Part shown: positions 61,501 through 64,000 of the stretch, one piece after another
How positions within the stretch are numbered: the first letter of the stretch is position 1
How the letters are laid out: the number at the start of each line of letters is the position of its first letter
Assembly (NCBI GenBank): GCA_029834535.1
Contig: JAQMWT010000005.1
Span: 1-64,000, forward strand
Length of the DNA stretch: 64,000 nucleotides
From: Chrysophaeum taylorii
Lineage: Eukaryota; Sar; Pelagophyceae; Pelagomonadales; Pelagomonadaceae
Reading direction: 5' to 3'
Notes under the pieces: model-generated
Database searches by the model: none
Told to the model about the DNA's origin: nothing
Seen by the model: the letters and a program-made list of their open reading frames with translations, nothing else
Position numbers and translations under genes: made by a program

Positions 61501-64000
61501 CTCCTCGAGCTCCGCTGTTAGGCGGTTCACCGTAGCCTTGAGAACGACGTTACGCTTGGCGATTCCATCGCCGTCCAGACCACCCGCGCGCGCCTCCTCG
61601 AGTTCAGCCGACAGGCGATTCACTGTCTCCTCGAGCGCGGCAACGTGTCCGTCGGTTGATTGGTCCCCGACGGCGCCGCGCGTCGTTGCCAGCGCCTCTT
61701 CGAGTTCGGCTGTCAAGCGATCGACGGTGGCCTCGAGGGCCGCGTATCGGTCGTCGTCGTCGTCGTCGACGGGTCCATCGCCCGCCGACTCGACATGCGC
61801 AGCCGCCTGCGCCGCCTGGGTCAGGAGGAGGCCGGCGGCGGCTTCGGTATCCCGACGTCGGAGTCCGTCGTCGTCGTCGTCGTCGTCGACTTTTCTTCTT
61901 CGCGCATTTTCGAGCTGGGCCGTGAGGCTGGTGACGGTCGCCTCGAGCTTGGCTCTCCCGCCTTTCTTGCTGGCGATCCTCTCGGCGATGATGTCGCAGC
62001 GAGCGAGCTCGAATTTTCGCTCGGTGAGTCTCGCCTTCTCGGTCGCCGCGGCCGTCTCGATCGCCAGGCGCGCCATCTCGGCCTGGGCCTTGTAAAGCTC
62101 CTGGAGGACGAGGTCGGCGTCGCGGCGCATCCGGTACTGCTTTCGCCTGGCATCGCGCGCCAGCATCTTGCGCGCGAAGCACTGGAGCGAGACGACGCCC
62201 GACCGAAGCTGGTGGAAGGTACCTCTCGCGGCGCCGCCGCGCGCGAGCCGCTGGAGCTTGCGGACAGCTCTCTCCCGCCTCAGCCACTCGAGCTTGGCGC
62301 GCGCCGAAATCCCTCGGTGCGCGCTCTGAACGTTTCGGACGACGAGGCCGATCGCGACGAAGCGTATGCGCGGCCCCCGGCCCCTTACTCGCGCGGAGAT
62401 GACGGTCGCTTTCGCGCGCGCGCGCTTGGCCCGGAATCGGTGTCTTTGTTGGAGTCTGGCCGCGAAGCGCTTGGCGGCGACGAAGCGCCGCCTTTCGCGG
62501 AACTCGCGCCAGCACGTCTGCACGCGAGTGCACGCTTTCGAGACGCGCTTGGAGAGAAGGGCTTCGAGCGCCTCGAAGGCGCCTTTGCGCAGGAATATCT
62601 TCGTTTTGCCGACGGCGACGCCGTCGTCGGACCGATTGTTGTTCATTCTTTTAGCCCGGCTCTCCTCCTCCTCCTCCTCCTCGTCTTCGCATCCTTTCGA
62701 GCGCAGCTTCTTCTTCTTCGACGCAGAGTGGCCGACCTCGAGCACGAGGCGGGCCTCGGGCGCGAGGGTCTCGATGAGACGCTTGGCGGCGTCGCACGCT
62801 CGCTTCTGCGGCGTCTCCTCGACCGCGACACCTACGACGTCCAGAAAGCCGCCGCCGCCGCCTGTTGTTCCCGGTTTTATCGGGTCGACCACGGCGTTCG
62901 GGTCGCGCAAAAAGTACTTGTCCGACCAGACGGCGGCCGCAGCCCGGTAGCGACGCACGAAGTCGGCGTGCGGGAGACGCACCGGATAGCCCGCCCTCGC
63001 GACGCGGACCGCCTCCAGAACGCCGCAGTAGCGGAGCTGCTCGACGAGGCGCGGAGCGTTGATGAGGTCGGGAAGGTTCTTGTCGTTGGGCTTGAGGCAG
63101 CGGATGAAGTGCGGGCGCGTCGCGCGAATCTCGAACAGCAACGAGCCGAGCGAGGCCCGGAAGCGCTGGGCGACGGTCGTGGTCGCGAGCGACGAGCTCC
63201 GGCGCGCGCTCGCCCGCTTGGGGACGCCCAGCGCGTTCGGGGGCGGGCTGAGGCTCCTCGAGCGGGGCGAGACGTCACCCGTGGCGTTTGCTACGCGGCG
63301 ATTCTCGAGCGCGCGCACGAACGCTTTGGTGCTCTGCGCGAGGAGCTTGGCCGCGTCGGGAACGAGGGCGTCCATGTTCTTGGCGATGAACCCAACAACA
63401 GAGTACTCGACGGGACCGGCGTAGTGGGCGACCGCGAACTTCGCCGAGCGCTCCTGGCGCGCGCTGCACTCGTATCGCGCCTGGCCCTCGAACGTGGCCT
63501 TGAGTCGACGCGCGAGCGACCGCGCCGCCTCGTCGTCGGCGTCGTTGTTGACCGCGTCCGAGGTCGCGCTGTCGGGCCGCGAGGCCACGAGGAGGCACTC
63601 GTCGTCGATGGTCGCCAGGAGGCCGACGCTGGCGGTCGCGCCCGCGGCCGGGAGCGCGCTCGGGCGCCGCTTGGACGCCGCGCGCCCGAGCACCTTGGCG
63701 CGCGACGTTAGGGCCGCCCGCGCGAGGCCGCCGCTTCCCCCCGACTGCGACGACACCGACGACCCCGCGCCCTGGCCTTCGATCAGCGTGAGGACGTCGT
63801 CGTTGTTGGGAAAGTCGACCGCGTCCCACGACAGACCCTCGGCCGCGTACTCCTTCTGCTCCGTCTCGAAAACAAAGTCGTTGAAATGCTGCTGGAGGCG
63901 CTCGTTGGTGTAATTGATCAGGAGCTGTTCGAAGGAATTCTTCTCGAAGACCTCGAACCCGAAAATGTCGAGCAAGCCGATCGACGCGCCGTTCGACTTG
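58516..64000 (-). CDS. Myosin heavy chain, C-terminal part (5' end beyond the window)
   Basis: The open frame enters from the right edge inside the motor domain (LLDIFGFEVFEKNSFEQLLI, the relay region) and continues through KFAVAHYAGPVEYSV, RPHFIRCLKPND, LVEQLRYCGVLEAVRVARAG (SH1/SH2 region) and GKTKIFLRKGAFEALE. Next come IQ-like light-chain motifs (RVQTCWREFRERRRF; RKLQRLARGGAARG), a long coiled coil of repeated ~22-25-residue units (ERNAVLEATVNRLTAELEEA), a Pro-rich segment, four exact 26-residue repeats, and an acidic Arg-rich end. 1819 residues are visible. The last ~85 codons probably change frame: an intron near 58745-58810 would lead to LDAAYARLEDMQRKL and a stop at 58547. It moves cargo or structures along actin. 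The class cannot be set without the head; the tail is not a standard type. Confidence 0.9.
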   Translation of the reverse strand, partial: KSNGASIGLLDIFGFEVFEKNSFEQLLINYTNERLQQHFNDFVFETEQKEYAAEGLSWDAVDFPNNDDVLTLIEGQGAGSSVSSQSGGSGGLARAALTSRAKVLGRAASKRRPSALPAAGATASVGLLATIDDECLLVASRPDSATSDAVNNDADDEAARSLARRLKATFEGQARYECSARQERSAKFAVAHYAGPVEYSVVGFIAKNMDALVPDAAKLLAQSTKAFVRALENRRVANATGDVSPRSRSLSPPPNALGVPKRASARRSSSLATTTVAQRFRASLGSLLFEIRATRPHFIRCLKPNDKNLPDLINAPRLVEQLRYCGVLEAVRVARAGYPVRLPHADFVRRYRAAAAVWSDKYFLRDPNAVVDPIKPGTTGGGGGFLDVVGVAVEETPQKRACDAAKRLIETLAPEARLVLEVGHSASKKKKLRSKGCEDEEEEEEESRAKRMNNNRSDDGVAVGKTKIFLRKGAFEALEALLSKRVSKACTRVQTCWREFRERRRFVAAKRFAARLQQRHRFRAKRARAKATVISARVRGRGPRIRFVAIGLVVRNVQSAHRGISARAKLEWLRRERAVRKLQRLARGGAARGTFHQLRSGVVSLQCFARKMLARDARRKQYRMRRDADLVLQELYKAQAEMARLAIETAAATEKARLTERKFELARCDIIAERIASKKGGRAKLEATVTSLTAQLENARRRKVDDDDDDDGLRRRDTEAAAGLLLTQAAQAAAHVESAGDGPVDDDDDDRYAALEATVDRLTAELEEALATTRGAVGDQSTDGHVAALEETVNRLSAELEEARAGGLDGDGIAKRNVVLKATVNRLTAELEEARSGAAEGDNVVLEATVNRLRAELEEARLSRLVGVDGVDERNAALEATVNDLTAELEEARAGRVDGDGVNERNAVLEATVDRLTAELEEARLVRLVVDGVDERNAVLEAKVNRLTAELEEARAGRLDGDGVNERNAVTLEAKVDRRTAELEEARGGSNTAAAAEGSSERVAVLEATVNRLTTELDEALEAARDAVDDAVKERNATLEAAVKRLRAELDEARGGHSDALDSAVNEHHNALEAEVKRLRADLLDSRRRADLVEARRRAELAETRRGVGVDGVVSERNLELEAEVKRVVAELVELRGTREEALSERNAALSALAAAIAAAGAEKREATEAAARNSLDVARRDIEHQRALRRKEAEMARLAADAAESLLVVSKKQLEVAAASDRNYRHLLEKKDAELAATRAEHQRSATRTEAQRQLAQRSVTTADRSTGASPPRASPPRATGASPPRAPPPPPPTSPPFSAKFRPSPPVSTNVKPAPLPPNTNPPPPPPGTGLAQREFSPTAVPERGGAPQQPQQQQQQQSANQQQQQEEAFREETPAAVATSSSAATTISSTAALVSSRRADGTRSATEPSATTISSTAALVSSRRADGTRSATEPAATTISSTAALVSSRRADGTRSATEPAATTISSTAALVSSRRADGTRSATEPAAIPALKTGTSAVEEEDYDSDPDEFEPFGQPVVTTEAATVEFDEEAGIEDDDESPEKTESSPARRRTQRRIGVLKAEIAALRRLICGGWMAQWRMLCELGEDPVPEFASADDPDDGPSAESLGEALGISDFGGGRNGHAVDYDGRGAARTHRDRRFSARVDPAALASRFAADIAALDAATAQLAGLRHAPPETTVAEDHDADSPESPAVRHAPYAAALAETLLKMERSSGCLRALAAIDVAPFTRVFFFSCTGLTIYVGRINFGISSTPRMLASRTCSESSMTRRRSDPIAPIPRAVPPLSPTRAGPPPSLDSCRVAFIVTRTPTAKPETRFSYQLSY
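59528..59839. repeat. Four 78-bp tandem repeats in the myosin tail
   Basis: Four in-frame units of 78 bp (59528, 59606, 59684, 59762), nearly identical. Each encodes 26 residues with TTISSTAALVSSRRADGTRS on the minus strand. Near identity at DNA level implies recent expansion or homogenisation. Confidence 0.9.
60760..61760. repeat. Degenerate tandem repeats encoding the myosin coiled coil
   Basis: A dozen or so units of roughly 66-84 bp, each encoding a version of LEATVNRLTAELEEAR followed by a variable linker (GRVDGDGVNERNAV, VRLVVDGVDERNAV). Units are more diverged than the 78-bp repeats nearby. Confidence 0.8.

Noticed and set aside
61660-63711. 683-codon plus-strand frame
   Set aside because: Antisense to the myosin motor and neck, with GC-skew composition only.

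Overview
This window is nuclear DNA of a eukaryotic, GC-rich, gene-dense microalga. The genes carry short canonical spliceosomal introns (30 to 76 nt in my models). There is a nucleus-encoded cytochrome b6f Rieske protein whose N-terminus is a signal peptide followed by an ASAF-like Phe motif (AVAAFEP), the type of targeting signal used for complex red plastids. Several genes belong to motile cilia. A flagellated alga with a secondary red plastid, most likely a stramenopile (ochrophyte, perhaps pelagophyte-like), fits best. Genus and species cannot be read from the sequence.

Layout. 1-4039: four tandem copies of a ~1 kb repeat, each carrying a decayed 3' end of a PIF1-type helicase on the minus strand and a short-period minisatellite. 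A fifth full copy lies at 40.8-41.9 kb and a truncated one at 11.4-11.85 kb. 4.1-11.4 kb: an RCC1-repeat protein, axonemal dynein light chain 1 (DNAL1), ASNSD1, ZMYND10 and a secreted or plastid-targeted unknown. 11.8-12.6 kb: a doubtful divergent pair of small membrane or secreted proteins. 13.0-25.2 kb: one minus-strand gene with one intron, encoding a ~4036-residue hybrid synthase (acyl-ligase, KR, ACP-ACP, KS, AT, KR, ACP-ACP, then a membrane/left-handed-beta-helix terminus like that of epsilon-polylysine synthetase). 25.2-28.5 kb: gene-poor, with decayed reading frames.

28.5-31.2 kb: guanylate-binding-protein GTPase. 32.0-35.4 kb: a minus-strand gene that splices a secreted phytase-like beta-propeller onto an MFS transporter. 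36.0-39.3 kb: TrmH/SpoU methyltransferase, Mediator subunit 7 and a class I histone deacetylase. 39.6-40.7 kb: LC8 dynein light chain and nicolin-1. 42.1-44.7 kb: a plastid-targeted small basic protein, a coiled-coil protein and PetC. 45.2-49.0 kb: VPS45 and TTLL9 (with an apparent frameshift). 49.5-54.5 kb: a sulfatase and, divergent from it by 26 nt, a 2-oxoglutarate oxygenase fused to a VHL-like beta domain, then a patatin-like lipase and a PAP/fibrillin-like protein. 54.6-57.5 kb: an ankyrin/transmembrane/coiled-coil/RING protein. 58.5-64.0 kb: the C-terminal part of a long myosin, running off the window.

Themes. Five or six cilium genes (DNAL1, ZMYND10, LC8, NICN1, TTLL9, perhaps the coiled-coil protein) lie within 45 kb. 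Three multidomain proteins look new to me: the acyl-ligase/PKS/Pls-like synthase, the phytase-propeller/MFS fusion and the oxygenase/VHL fusion. Exon models were built by hand from GT-AG signals, reading phase and family alignment from memory. Nothing was run computationally.
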